Shown here piece by piece: positions 23,770-32,935 of a stretch of DNA of 64,000 nucleotides (within the stretch, counting starts at the first letter, position 1; each line of letters starts with the position of its first letter). Position numbers and translations under genes: made by a program. The notes under the pieces were generated by a model. It did not search any database. It saw only the letters and a list, made by a program, of their open reading frames with translations, and was not told the DNA's origin. The DNA comes from Bradyrhizobium sp. CCBAU 53421 (lineage in GTDB: Bacteria; Pseudomonadota; Alphaproteobacteria; Rhizobiales; Xanthobacteraceae), in the NCBI RefSeq assembly GCF_015291625.1, contig NZ_CP030047.1:620001-684000 (forward strand), given 5' to 3'.

Positions 23770-24792
23770 GTGAATCGGCCCATCACCACGATCAAGCAGA
23801 TCGCGGACGCAACCGGCGTCCATCCGTCCACGGTGTCGCGCGCGCTCGATCCGAAGAAGCGGCACCTTGTCGCCGACGACGTCGCCAAAAGGATCGTGGC
23901 GCAGGCCGAGGCGCTCGGCTATCAGCCCAACCGCCTCGCCGCCAATCTGCGCCTCGGCCGATCCGATCTGATCGGCGTGCTGCTGCCCGATATCGCCAAC
24001 CCGGTATTCGCGCCGATCCTCGGCGGCATCACGGAGGTTTTGTCTACGCAAGGTTACGCGCCGATCGTCGCAGATGCCGGCAATGCACCATCGCAACAGA
24101 TCTCCTTCGTGGAGCGATTGCTGAGCCAGCGGGTCGACGGCCTGATCCTCGCGACCGTTTCGCAGGACGATGAGCTCGTCGGCTTCTGCATCCAGCGCGG
24201 TCTGCCGGTGATCCTGGTCAACCGATCCGAAGCGCGCGATCGAGTCTCCTCGGTCGTCTCTGACGACGACATGGGGATGCGTCTTGCGGTCGACCATCTC
24301 GTGGGCCTCGGGCACCGGCATATCGCCCATGTCGCCGGCCCCATGTCGACATCGACCGGCGCGCTGAGGCGCGACGGCTTCGAACATGCGATGTCCCATC
24401 ATGGATTGCGCGGCCTCGTGCGTGAGGCGGCGGCCTACACCCGCGAGGCGGGCGCGCAAGCGGCCGAGGATCTCCTCGCCGCGACAGGCGACGTCACTGC
24501 AATCGTAGCCGCGAATGATCTCCTGGCTCTCGGCGTCCTCGACGTGTTCAAGCAGCGGGGATTGCGGTGTCCGGAGGACATCTCGCTCGTCGGTCACAAC
24601 GACATGCCCCTGATGGATGTCGTCTCGCCGCCGCTCACGACGGTGCGGATCGAGCACCGGGAGATGGGGCGGATTGCCGCCAGGATGCTCGCAGAGAGCA
24701 TCAAGAGCGGATCGAGCGAGATCCGGCACGTGATCCTTCGGCCGGAGCTCGTCGTTCGCGGATCGACCGGCAATTCCATGTTCCGCCGGTAG
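23770..24792 (+). CDS. LacI-family transcriptional repressor of the aromatic operon
   Basis: LacI/GalR-type regulator of 340 residues, the normal family length. The N-terminal helix-turn-helix and hinge (ITTIKQIADATGVHPSTVSR, then LGYQPNRLAANLRLGRSDLI) bind DNA; the remainder is a periplasmic-binding-protein-like effector domain (IGVLLPDIANPVFAPILGGI, VSLVGHNDMP-like ISLVGHNDMPLMD, PPLTTVRIEHREMG). GTG 23770 with CAGGA upstream is chosen; GTG 23740 is also in frame, and the long open extension further left overlaps the dioxygenase gene. It is divergent from the hydroxyquinol-type operon and separated from it by the duplicated palindrome, so repression relieved by an aromatic or ring-cleavage metabolite is likely. 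Confidence 0.93.
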   Translation: MNRPITTIKQIADATGVHPSTVSRALDPKKRHLVADDVAKRIVAQAEALGYQPNRLAANLRLGRSDLIGVLLPDIANPVFAPILGGITEVLSTQGYAPIVADAGNAPSQQISFVERLLSQRVDGLILATVSQDDELVGFCIQRGLPVILVNRSEARDRVSSVVSDDDMGMRLAVDHLVGLGHRHIAHVAGPMSTSTGALRRDGFEHAMSHHGLRGLVREAAAYTREAGAQAAEDLLAATGDVTAIVAANDLLALGVLDVFKQRGLRCPEDISLVGHNDMPLMDVVSPPLTTVRIEHREMGRIAARMLAESIKSGSSEIRHVILRPELVVRGSTGNSMFRR

Positions 24793-25100
24793 TTCAACGG
24801 CACGTGCCCGGTCGTTACAAGCCGGCCGCATTGTGGTCGAGGGCGCGCGACGTCTCGATGCTCATGCCGCCGTCGATGCGCGTGAGAGACCATTGGCGGA
24901 AGCTGTGGTCGATCCGCGATGCCAATTTCCGGCAATGGCTCGATTGGCGGATACTGGCCTGGCAGCGGTGACAATTGCATTGTCCTTCAACGGATTTCCG
25001 GACTCCTTCTCCGCCGCCGATACGCGCTCCCTGAGCTCCGGTTAACCGTTGCTTAGGCGCGGCCAATCTACGTTGCTAGCGGGGATTGCAGGGACCACGG
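24793..25100 (+). other. Intergenic region with a weak CtrA-like site
   Basis: Just over 300 bases after the LacI-type gene. No gene is supported. At 25042-25056 it carries TTAA, seven bases, then TTAG, one mismatch from the CtrA consensus, 45 bases before the next start codon; this may be chance. Confidence 0.3.
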
Positions 25101-27365
25101 ATGTCAGTATTCGAGAGCGCGCCGGAGCCTGTGCTTCCCGAGGTGGCGCGTTCCGCCGATGACACGCGCCTGCTGCCGTTCCTCAGCGTGGCGACGCTGT
25201 TCGTCTCCGCGCTGCTGCTGTTCCTGATCCAGCCGATGTTCGCCAAGATGGTGCTGCCGAAGCTCGGTGGCGCGCCCTCGGTCTGGTCGGTGGCGATGGT
25301 GTTCTTCCAGGCCGTGCTGCTCGCCGGCTATGCCTATGCACATCTGCTTAGCCGCCTGTTCGGGCCGCAGCGCGCGGGCCTCGTCCACCTGGTCCTGCTC
25401 GCGGTCACGGCCATGACCTTGCCGATCGCGATCGCGCCCGATTGGGGTGCGCCGCCTGCGGACGGAACCGCGCTCTGGCTGTTCGGGCTGTTCGCGGCGT
25501 CGATCGGCCTGCCGTTCTTCGCGCTGTCGGCCAGCGCACCCCTGCTTCAGAGCTGGTTCGCCGGCAGCGGCCATCGCGAGGCCGGCAATCCCTATGTGCT
25601 CTATGCCGCGTCGAATCTCGGCTCGTTTGCGGCCCTGTTTGCCTATCCCGTCGTGCTCGAGCCGCTGCTGACGCTGAAGATGCAGACGACGATCTGGTCG
25701 GCCGGCTTTGCGGTCCTCGCCCTCCTGGTCACGGCGCTCGCCTTCGTGCTCGGACGCGGCAATGGCGCCGTAACGGCGACGCCGTCGCCGGAGACATCGG
25801 TGATCAGCGTGGCCGACAGGCTGCAATGGATCGCGCTTGCGGCCGTTCCATCCGGGCTGGCGATCGCGGTGACCGCGTATCTGACGACCGACGTCGCGGC
25901 GGCGCCCTTCCTGTGGGTCATTCCGCTCGCGCTCTATCTGTCCACCTTCGTTGTCGTATTCCGCGATAAGCCGTGGATCAGCCACGCCACCGTGGTGCGC
26001 CTCGTTCCGTTCGCCGTTGCACCGCTCGCGATCAGTCTGGTCGGCGCCAAGGTGTTCTGGTTCACCACGATCGCGCTCCACCTCGTCGTGTTCACGCTGT
26101 TGGCGCTGCTCTGCCATGGCGAGCTCTATGCGCGGCGCCCGCACCCGCAACGGCTCACGGAGTTCTTCCTGTGCACCTCGTTCGGCGGTGTGCTCGGCGG
26201 CGCTTTTGCGGGCTTGCTGGCGCCACAGATCTTTTCCGGCAACTACGAATATCCGATCCTGATCGCGCTCGCCCTGCTGGCGCTGCCCGGCATGTTCGCA
26301 GGCGGCGCACGCCAGACACTGATCAAGGCGTCGCCTTGGATCGTGGTGGCGATGGCGCTTGCCATGGTCTGGTACCTGACCCGGCTGCAACTCCCAGCCT
26401 CGCTCGAATTGCCGTTCAGGGCGCTGTTGATCCTGCTCACGGCCTGCATGCTGTTTCTGCGGCAGCGGCCGGTGTCTTTCGCCGGATTGGCGATCGCGGG
26501 GCTGATCCTGACGACGCTCTGGCGTCCCGGCATGGCCCCGATCGAGACCGCGCGCAGCTTCTTCGGCGTTCACACGGTGGTCGACCTCGCGGACGGCAGC
26601 GCGCGGCTGCTGTTCCACGGCAACACGATGCATGGCGCGGAGCGGCTGCGCAACGAGGACGGCACGCCCGTCGCAGGGCCGCCCGAGCCGCAGAGCTACT
26701 ACTACCCGGGCAGCCCGCTGGCCGAAGGGATCGCAGCGGCGCGCGGCGCACAGAAGACCTTCGAGCGGGTTGCGGTCGTTGGCCTCGGGACCGGCTCGCT
26801 CGCCTGCTATCTTCACGGGCAAGAACGCTGGACCTTCTTCGAGATCGATCCCGAGGTGATCCGGATCGCGAGCAATCCGACCTTCTTCACGTTCCTCTCG
26901 CGTTGCGCACCCAGGGCCAACCTGGTGCTCGGCGACGCGCGCCTCACGCTGCAGGCCTCGCGTGATCGCTACGACCTGATCGTGCTGGACGCCTTCTCGT
27001 CCGACGGCATTCCCGTCCACCTGCTGACGCGCGAGGCGATTGCCGGCTATGTCTCGAAGCTGACGCCGCACGGAAGTATTCTCGTGCACATCTCCAACCG
27101 CCATCTCGATCTGGCGCCGATCCTGGCGAATGTCGCGCGCTCCGAGGGATTGCTCGCGCTGTTCAAGGAAGGGCATCCCACCGGCGAGGTCATGACCACG
27201 CTGAGGACGGCGTCCCGGGTGGTGATGCTTGTGCGTACGCCAGAAGATGCCGGCGAGGCGGCGCGGCATTGGGTCGCCATGTCGCCGGAGCCGGCCAGCG
27301 CACTCTGGACCGACGATTACTCGAACCTCCTTGGCCCCATGCTGCGAGCGAAGTTCGGCTCCTGA
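25101..27365 (+). CDS. Multi-spanning membrane protein fused to a spermidine-synthase-like domain
   Basis: Fusion protein of about 754 residues. Residues 1-480 form roughly a dozen transmembrane helices (for example FLSVATLFVSALLLFLIQPM). The C-terminal third resembles a spermidine-synthase/methyltransferase Rossmann fold: VAVVGLGTGSLACYL, FFEIDPEVIRIA, LVLGDARLTL and LIVLDAFSSDGIPVHL. Such proteins are widespread in proteobacteria and often labelled fused MFS/spermidine synthase, although polyamine synthesis has rarely been shown and the usual aminopropyltransferase pocket is not obvious. ATG 25101 follows AGGGA; a TTG at 25086 is less likely. No neighbouring polyamine genes are present. Confidence 0.82.
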   Translation: MSVFESAPEPVLPEVARSADDTRLLPFLSVATLFVSALLLFLIQPMFAKMVLPKLGGAPSVWSVAMVFFQAVLLAGYAYAHLLSRLFGPQRAGLVHLVLLAVTAMTLPIAIAPDWGAPPADGTALWLFGLFAASIGLPFFALSASAPLLQSWFAGSGHREAGNPYVLYAASNLGSFAALFAYPVVLEPLLTLKMQTTIWSAGFAVLALLVTALAFVLGRGNGAVTATPSPETSVISVADRLQWIALAAVPSGLAIAVTAYLTTDVAAAPFLWVIPLALYLSTFVVVFRDKPWISHATVVRLVPFAVAPLAISLVGAKVFWFTTIALHLVVFTLLALLCHGELYARRPHPQRLTEFFLCTSFGGVLGGAFAGLLAPQIFSGNYEYPILIALALLALPGMFAGGARQTLIKASPWIVVAMALAMVWYLTRLQLPASLELPFRALLILLTACMLFLRQRPVSFAGLAIAGLILTTLWRPGMAPIETARSFFGVHTVVDLADGSARLLFHGNTMHGAERLRNEDGTPVAGPPEPQSYYYPGSPLAEGIAAARGAQKTFERVAVVGLGTGSLACYLHGQERWTFFEIDPEVIRIASNPTFFTFLSRCAPRANLVLGDARLTLQASRDRYDLIVLDAFSSDGIPVHLLTREAIAGYVSKLTPHGSILVHISNRHLDLAPILANVARSEGLLALFKEGHPTGEVMTTLRTASRVVMLVRTPEDAGEAARHWVAMSPEPASALWTDDYSNLLGPMLRAKFGS

Positions 27366-27372
27366 GCGGGCG

Positions 27373-27435
27373 TCGAGTCGGGCGATGACGATGTGTTGTG
27401 CGGAGATGTCGCCGCCGATCGACAGCGCGGCTTAG
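27373..27435. repeat. Fragment of a dispersed repeat shared with 39002-39216
   Basis: The 19-mer GATCGACAGCGCGGCTTAG at 27417-27435 recurs exactly at 39002-39020, and the preceding GGGCGATGAC motif also occurs at the end of the 39-kb repeat. This marks a degraded copy of the same intergenic element. Confidence 0.5.
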
Positions 27436-27577
27436 GCCACCGCTGTTGCCGCTCGGCCCGGATTGGCTAAGGGAGTGTTAAGGGCCACGCCGGTTTTTCG
27501 TCGATCGCGCAGAACTGACATTAAATTGTCATGCTGTAGGAATCGGGGCAGCTTGCCACGAGCGGCGTGAGGACAAC

Positions 27578-28888
27578 ATGACGGCCTTCATCACTGGGAA
27601 GGCGGAAGTTGGAATATCCTCGCAAATGAGGTCGGCACCGGATGAGTGCCGAGTTAGCCGGGACGGTCTCCTGAAGCGCTTTGCGCGCGACCGGTCCGGC
27701 AGCTACGCGATCATCATCGCCTTGCTGATGCCGGTCCTGGTCGGGACCGCCGGGCTCGGTACCGAGGTCGCGTGGTGGTTCTACAAGCACAAGAACATGA
27801 TGAGCGCGGCCGACTCGGCGGCTGTCAGCGCAGCCACCGCCGGCACCAATTTCGCGACCGAAGCCAACGCCATCACGACGTTCTACGGCTACGCGAACGG
27901 GATCGGCAACGTCACCGTCACCGTGAACCAGCCGCCGACCACCGGAAGCTTCACCTCCAGCTCCCAGGCGGTCGAAGTCATCATCACTCAGCCGCAAGCG
28001 CGGCTGATGTCGGCGTTGTTCGGCTCCGGGGCGGTGCCGGTCACGGCCCGCGCCGTCGCACTCGGCAATGTCGGAACGGGCTGCGTGCTCGCGCTCGACC
28101 CGACCGCCAATCCCGCCGTGACCGTGAAGGGCAACACCCAGCTCAACCTGATCAATTGCAACCTCTATGACGACTCCAACGCCAGCTCGGCGCTCAATGT
28201 CAGCGGGACCGCAACGATATCCGCGGCCATGGTCGGCGTCGTCGGCGGGGTATCCGGCACGAGCAGCATCACGGCGACCAACGGGATCCGGACCGGCATC
28301 AGGGCGATCGGCGATCCCTATGCCAACGTCACGCCCACGATGCCGACATGGTGCGACTACTCGAACAAGTTCAACGTGAAGGGGACGACGACCCTTAGCC
28401 CGGGCAGCTATTGCGGCGACATCTCGGTGGCCGCAGGCGCGACCCTGACATTCAATCCGGGGATCTACTATTTCAACGGCGCGAATTTGTCTGTGGCCGG
28501 CAACGCCACGATCACCGGATCGGGCGTCACCCTGGTGTTCACCGGCTCGAGCGGCAACTGGGGCTCGGCGACGATCGGAAGCAACGCCAATGTCAGCCTC
28601 ATCGCGCCGACCAGCGGCGTGACCGCGGGTATCGCGATCTATGGCGACCGCAAGATGCCGGTCGGCAGCAGCTTCAACCTGACGGGCGGCGGTACACAAA
28701 ATCTGCAGGGAGCGGTCTATTTGCCGAAGGCGGCGCTGAGCTTCAGCGGCGGCAATGGCACAAGCGCGAACTGTACGCAAATCATCGCCGACACGATCTC
28801 GATCGTCGGAAGTTCCAATGTCCAGGTCAATTGCGCTGCGATGGGCGGCAATGCCATCGGTACGGCGACGGCGCAACTTGTCGAGTAG
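27578..28888 (+). CDS. TadG-like protein with N-terminal pilus-assembly (TadE/G) segment
   Basis: Envelope protein of 436 residues. After a basic leader, the segment LLKRFARDRSGSYAIIIALLMPVLVGTAG is a TadE/TadG-type membrane anchor with the usual D-x-x-G/S-x-x-A approach. The body is rich in Gly/Ser/Thr/Asn and looks like an extracellular beta-rich domain (ATLTFNPGIYYFNGANLSVA, AGIAIYGDRKMPVG). A von Willebrand domain, present in many TadG proteins, is not evident. GAGGACA upstream supports ATG 27578. It heads a three-gene operon of Tad minor-pilin-like genes; the main tad/cpa secretion genes are not in the window. Confidence 0.8.
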   Translation: MTAFITGKAEVGISSQMRSAPDECRVSRDGLLKRFARDRSGSYAIIIALLMPVLVGTAGLGTEVAWWFYKHKNMMSAADSAAVSAATAGTNFATEANAITTFYGYANGIGNVTVTVNQPPTTGSFTSSSQAVEVIITQPQARLMSALFGSGAVPVTARAVALGNVGTGCVLALDPTANPAVTVKGNTQLNLINCNLYDDSNASSALNVSGTATISAAMVGVVGGVSGTSSITATNGIRTGIRAIGDPYANVTPTMPTWCDYSNKFNVKGTTTLSPGSYCGDISVAAGATLTFNPGIYYFNGANLSVAGNATITGSGVTLVFTGSSGNWGSATIGSNANVSLIAPTSGVTAGIAIYGDRKMPVGSSFNLTGGGTQNLQGAVYLPKAALSFSGGNGTSANCTQIIADTISIVGSSNVQVNCAAMGGNAIGTATAQLVE

Positions 28889-28902
28889 ACTGGAGGGATG
28901 AG

Positions 28903-29400
28903 ATGAAAACGGGCACGACTGGTGGTGAGCGCCGTTCTCGGCGGCGTCGCATGTTCTTCCGTCGCAGGTTCGGAAAGGACGCGCGCGGTGTGGCGGCGAT
29001 CGAATTCGGCGTTCTGGTTCCGCTGCTTTCGCTGATGGTCGTGTCGGTGACCGATATCGGCCTTGCGATCTACCGCAAGATGCAGGTTGAGGGTTCGTCG
29101 CAAGCGGGCGTCGAATACGCCATCGCGCATGGCTTCGACGCCAATGCGATCTCGACGGCCGTCACAGCCGCGACGAATTCCAGCGCGATCAACGCCTCGC
29201 CCGCTCCGGTCAAGTTCTGCGGGTGTGCGACCAGCTCGGGCGTCACCAGCATGACCTGCGGGGGAGTGTGCCCCGGAGGCGGAACGGCGGGCACATACAC
29301 CATCGTCTCCGCGCAAGGCAGCTACTCGACCATCATCAATTATCAGGTGGTTCCGAACACCTATGTCATCAGCACGCAGTCGACCGCGAGGCTGCAGTGA
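28903..29400 (+). CDS. TadE-like pilus assembly protein
   Basis: Pseudopilin-like protein of 165 residues. An arginine-rich cytoplasmic leader precedes FGKDARGVAAIEFGVLVPLL, the TadE signature: charged residues, G-x-x-A-I/L-E-F, then a hydrophobic helix ending near residue 55. The exported part contains a cysteine cluster (FCGCATS, MTCGGVCPGG) that could form disulfides. GGAGGG at 28892-28897 precedes ATG 28903, 14 bases after the TadG-like gene. Its stop overlaps the GTG of the next gene. Confidence 0.85.
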   Translation: MKTGTTGGERRSRRRRMFFRRRFGKDARGVAAIEFGVLVPLLSLMVVSVTDIGLAIYRKMQVEGSSQAGVEYAIAHGFDANAISTAVTAATNSSAINASPAPVKFCGCATSSGVTSMTCGGVCPGGGTAGTYTIVSAQGSYSTIINYQVVPNTYVISTQSTARLQ

Positions 29401-29792
29401 GACGCGCATCAGTTACACGCGCGTTCTTGCCCGACCGGAGCGGGGCGTCGGCACTCGAATTCGGCCTGATCGCGCCGCTCTTCTTCGCGTTCCTGTTCGG
29501 GGTGATCGAGTTCGGGCTGTTGATGTGGACGCAGGTGGGAATGCAGCACGCAGTTGCGGTTACGGCGCGATGCGCCAGCGTCAACACCGCGCTTTGTCCG
29601 ACCAGCAACCCGAGCGCAATCGCCACCTACGCAACCCAGCAGGCGTTTGGCCTGACCTTACCTTCCTCGACATTCACCTACAGCGCCGCGGCGTGTGGCA
29701 GCCAGGTCAACGCGAGCTATCAATTCCAGTTTCCCCAGATCCTCAATCTGGCGCCGTTCACGCTGACGGCCGCGGCCTGCTTCCCGGCGTAG
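29397..29792 (+). CDS. TadE-like pilus assembly protein (second)
   Basis: Pseudopilin-like protein of 131 residues. DRSGASALEFGLIAPLFFAF is a textbook TadE N-terminal motif followed by one membrane helix. The GTG start at 29397 overlaps the upstream stop in GTGA, so the two TadE-like proteins are translationally coupled and probably act together as minor pilins. A long GC hairpin at 29823-29852 lies just after the stop. Confidence 0.85.
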   Translation: MRRASVTRAFLPDRSGASALEFGLIAPLFFAFLFGVIEFGLLMWTQVGMQHAVAVTARCASVNTALCPTSNPSAIATYATQQAFGLTLPSSTFTYSAAACGSQVNASYQFQFPQILNLAPFTLTAAACFPA

Positions 29793-29822
29793 AAGCTCGC
29801 CTCGCGAGGTGCGCCGCAAAGA

Positions 29823-29852
29823 TATCGGCGCCCCGTGCCCGGGGCGCCGATA
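29823..29852. terminator. Terminator-like hairpin after the Tad genes
   Basis: A perfect 13-bp stem (29823-29835 with 29840-29852, arms built on TCGGCGCCCCG) and a four-base loop lie between the converging TadE-like and phosphodiesterase-like genes. No long T run follows, so any termination would rest on the stem or on shared use. Confidence 0.6.
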
Positions 29853-29885
29853 GGTAAGCCATTCGGTGCGTTGTCCCTCTACGCT

Positions 29886-31544
29886 TTACTTCAGCTTCAG
29901 GGGCTCGACGCCTTCGTCACGAACCGCCTGGAGGCTGCGCGGATTGAGGTCGAGGGCGTGGAGGATGGTCGGCGCGATCTGGGTGGTGAAGGTCGTCTCC
30001 TCGACGACCCTCGCATGCTTGATGCGCGGCGAAGAGACCAGCAGCAGGACGTTGCGATCGTCGTTGGAGAAGCCGCCATGCTCGGCGAGCTTGCTGCCGC
30101 CGGTGCAGATGACGCCGTGATCGGTGATGGCGATGAAATCAGGCACCCGGCTGTTGTGGAACGGATCCTCGTAGAGCTTGGTCAGTTCGTCGCGGTCGAG
30201 CAGCTTCTGGATATGCAGATCGGCGGCATGGGCGAGAATGTAGGCCTTGGCGTCTGCATAATAGGGATGGCCGGTCGCCGGATTGGTCGCCTGTTGCAGC
30301 TCCGGCGACAACCAGACCAGCGCCGCGTCATCGCAGATCTCGAAGCCGTTGGCGCCGAAACCGGGCGCATTGCTGTACAACGCGTCGGAGATCGCCACGC
30401 GGTCCTTGACGTCGATCGGTGACTGACCGTGCTTGGCGCTGACGATGATCAGCGTCGAATCGTAGAGGTTCTGCGTCTTGAGTTCGTTGACGAACTTGCC
30501 GAGCGCGTCGTCCACGAACTGGAATTGCAGCGTGAGCGCATTGCCGGGCGTCGCGTTGCCGTCGGCATAGCCGCCGACCAGCGATTTGTCGGTGTCGGCA
30601 TGGCCGGCCTTGGCGAGCTTCTGGCCGACGCTGACCGCCTGGAAGTTCATGCCGAAGATCGCGGGCACCGGCTGACGCTGGGTTCGCGTGCCGTCATAGC
30701 CGTCGATCCAGTTCAACACCGCCTTCACCTTCAGCGAGTCGTAGGAGCGGACGCCGGTGAAGCTCTTGGTGTAGTCGTCGCCGGGCTGGGCGCCGGGATC
30801 GATCGTATCCTGCGAATTGATCTCCGGTGTGAACAGCTCGTCGAGGCCCTTGCCCGAGGGGCCCGCGAGGTCCTCATAGGCCGGATGCTTGTCGGACCAG
30901 GCCGTGCGCATCCCGGCCTCCTTGATGACTTCGAAGATCGTGTTGGTGCGCACGTATTCGTGGGGATAGACCGGCACGCACTGGCCGTTCACCAGCTTGC
31001 GCTGCATGTGGTCTGGGTCGAGCTGGGTGTAGACTTGGCCGAGCGTGCCGCCGGCGGTGTAGTCGGCGACCAGTCCGCTGGAATAATTGTAGCTCTTGTC
31101 GAGCGCTTCGAAATTGGTGAGCTCGGTTCCTGCCGGGCTCACGCAACCGGGATCGTTGAGGCCCTGGCTGGTGTAGAACGCCTTGGCCGGATATTCGGTG
31201 CGATCGTAGCTGTCGTCATAAAACAGGCCGCCGCCCTTGGGCGTCGCGCCCGTGACCTGCGCCAGCATGCCGGGATAGCTGTCGGACGGCGCGGTGGTGA
31301 GAGCGTTCGGATAGACGACGCCCTTTCCGGTGAGCTGGGCGAAGTTGCCGCCGGGGCGGCTTTCCACCCAACGCTTCAAATCGACGGCGTGCATGCCGTC
31401 GACGCTGATCAGCAGCACGTGCTTGTAGCCGTGGTGCTGCGGGTGATCATTGTCGTCATCCGCATGCGCCACGGCGACGCCGCAAGCCAGCATGGCTGCC
31501 GCGATCGCGGCAGTTGATAAGAAATAGTCACGAAAACCATTCAT
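29886..31544 (-). CDS. Secreted alkaline-phosphatase-superfamily phosphodiesterase/nucleotide pyrophosphatase-like protein
   Basis: Exported metal-dependent hydrolase of 552 residues. A signal peptide ends near AVAHA (about residue 28), followed by a His/Asp-rich segment (DDDNDHPQHHGYKH). The fold begins with VLLISVDGMHAVDLKRW, whose aspartate is a metal ligand, and a threonine-containing LTTAPSDSYPGMLAQVTGA matches the nucleophile region of type I phosphodiesterases. Later metal-site segments are IVSAKHGQSPI, FIAITDHGVICTGG and LAEHGGFSNDDRN. It probably hydrolyses phosphodiester or phosphomonoester substrates in the periplasm; the substrate is unknown. Confidence 0.83.
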   Translation of the reverse strand: MNGFRDYFLSTAAIAAAMLACGVAVAHADDDNDHPQHHGYKHVLLISVDGMHAVDLKRWVESRPGGNFAQLTGKGVVYPNALTTAPSDSYPGMLAQVTGATPKGGGLFYDDSYDRTEYPAKAFYTSQGLNDPGCVSPAGTELTNFEALDKSYNYSSGLVADYTAGGTLGQVYTQLDPDHMQRKLVNGQCVPVYPHEYVRTNTIFEVIKEAGMRTAWSDKHPAYEDLAGPSGKGLDELFTPEINSQDTIDPGAQPGDDYTKSFTGVRSYDSLKVKAVLNWIDGYDGTRTQRQPVPAIFGMNFQAVSVGQKLAKAGHADTDKSLVGGYADGNATPGNALTLQFQFVDDALGKFVNELKTQNLYDSTLIIVSAKHGQSPIDVKDRVAISDALYSNAPGFGANGFEICDDAALVWLSPELQQATNPATGHPYYADAKAYILAHAADLHIQKLLDRDELTKLYEDPFHNSRVPDFIAITDHGVICTGGSKLAEHGGFSNDDRNVLLLVSSPRIKHARVVEETTFTTQIAPTILHALDLNPRSLQAVRDEGVEPLKLK

Positions 31545-31837
31545 GCGTTCGCCCCTGTTCTATTTCCGGTGAGTTTGGAATCGCCTGCGCTGGCCGCGAC
31601 AACTTGTCGCGGTCAGTTGACGGAGGGATGACGCTTTCTTGCGGGTTCGATGACTGCGGCCGGGGCTGACCGCCATGCAGTGATCGCGGGAGTTGCCTCA
31701 GGGCGGGGTTGCGCGCCAGCAGGCGATGGCGCGCAACGGCAAGCTTTGCCGTTCAAACACGGACATCGTGTCTCTGACGTCTTACGCTGGACCGCGCGAC
31801 ACTGCCGGCTCTATGACAGCATAAGGGGGAAACGCAG

Positions 31838-32824
31838 ATGCCCAACATGTCTCGCCGGCCATTCCTGCAGCTCGCGCTCGGCGCGGCGACGCTGCCGCTT
31901 GCGTCGTCCGGCGCGCGCGCCGAGACCATGGCGCGCCCGGTCACGATGATCGTGCCATTCGCCGCCGGCGGGCCGACCGACGTGCTGGCGCGGATCCTTG
32001 CCGAATACATGCGCAATGCGCTCGGCCATCCCGTCATCATCGAGAATGTCACCGGCGCCTCCGGCACGGTCGCGGGCCTGCGCGCCTCGCGCGCGACACC
32101 CGACGGCTCCACGATCACGATCGGGCATTGGGGCACGCATTGCCTCAATGGCGCGATCTATCAGCTGCAATATGACGTGCGGGAATTCGCGCCGGTTGGG
32201 CTGATCGCCAGCGGGCCGCAGCTCATCATCGGCCGACCCGATCTGCCGGCGAATAATCTGAAGGAGCTGATCGCCTGGCTCAAGGCGAATGGCGACAAGG
32301 CCACAGCTGGCACCGCCGGCCCGGGTTCGGGCGCGCATGTCGCGGGCGTGTTCTTCCAGCAGCTGACGAACACGAACTTCTCCTTCGTGCCGTATCGCGG
32401 CGCCGGTCCGGCGCTGAACGATCTGATGGCCGGGCACATCGACATCATGTTCGACCAGGCCTCCAACTCGCTGCCGCAGGTGAAGAGCGGAACCGTGAAG
32501 GCTTACGCTGTGACCGCATCGTCGCGGCTCGCATCGGCGCCAGATATTCCAACCGTCGATGAAGCCGGACTGCCGGGTCTCTACATCGCGTATTGGCACG
32601 GCATCTGGGCGCCGAAAGGCACGCCCGCCGATATCGTGTCTGTTCTGTCGAAGGCGGTGGTGTCAGCGCTCGCCGAACCCGTCGTTCAGCAACGCTTCGC
32701 CGAGCTCGGGCAAGAGATCCCGGCGCCGGACAAGCAGACCCCCGCTGCGCTGCGCGACCATCAGGCCGCCGAAGTCGAGAAATGGTGGCCGATCGTCAAG
32801 TCGGCCAACATCAAGGCGGAATAG
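31838..32824 (+). CDS. Bug-family (TctC-like) periplasmic substrate-binding protein
   Basis: Solute-binding protein of 328 residues in the tripartite-tricarboxylate-transporter (Bug) family. A Tat-like leader (MSRRPFLQLALGAATLPLAS) is followed by the family motif VTMIVPFAAGGPTDVLARIL, then VPYRGAGPALNDLMAGHIDI and APKGTPADIVSVLSKAV. Such proteins bind carboxylates or other small anions. No TctA/TctB membrane genes are adjacent, so it is an orphan, as many Bug proteins are. A TetR-type regulator follows on the same strand. Confidence 0.9.
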   Translation: MPNMSRRPFLQLALGAATLPLASSGARAETMARPVTMIVPFAAGGPTDVLARILAEYMRNALGHPVIIENVTGASGTVAGLRASRATPDGSTITIGHWGTHCLNGAIYQLQYDVREFAPVGLIASGPQLIIGRPDLPANNLKELIAWLKANGDKATAGTAGPGSGAHVAGVFFQQLTNTNFSFVPYRGAGPALNDLMAGHIDIMFDQASNSLPQVKSGTVKAYAVTASSRLASAPDIPTVDEAGLPGLYIAYWHGIWAPKGTPADIVSVLSKAVVSALAEPVVQQRFAELGQEIPAPDKQTPAALRDHQAAEVEKWWPIVKSANIKAE

Positions 32825-32902
32825 CGCAATCATCTGATTTGAAACGTGTTTTTGACGAGCCCTCAATCCGGGACTCGTCGCCTTGAAAAGGCGGATGATG
32901 GT

Positions 32903-32928
32903 CTTATATGTTCTATTGTACATATAAG
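32903..32928. promoter_or_regulatory. Palindromic operator upstream of the TetR-type gene
   Basis: A perfect 9-bp inverted repeat, CTTATATGT (32903-32911) and ACATATAAG (32920-32928), with an 8-base spacer ends eight bases before the TetR-type start codon. Its AT-rich symmetry in a GC-rich genome fits an autoregulatory TetR operator. Confidence 0.7.
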
Positions 32929-32935
32929 AGTGACG

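Noticed and set aside
25104..27269. 721-codon open frame antisense to the membrane/spermidine-synthase fusion
   Set aside because: It is Arg/Glu/Gln-rich shadow coding opposite a clear membrane protein, caused by high GC; no domain is present.
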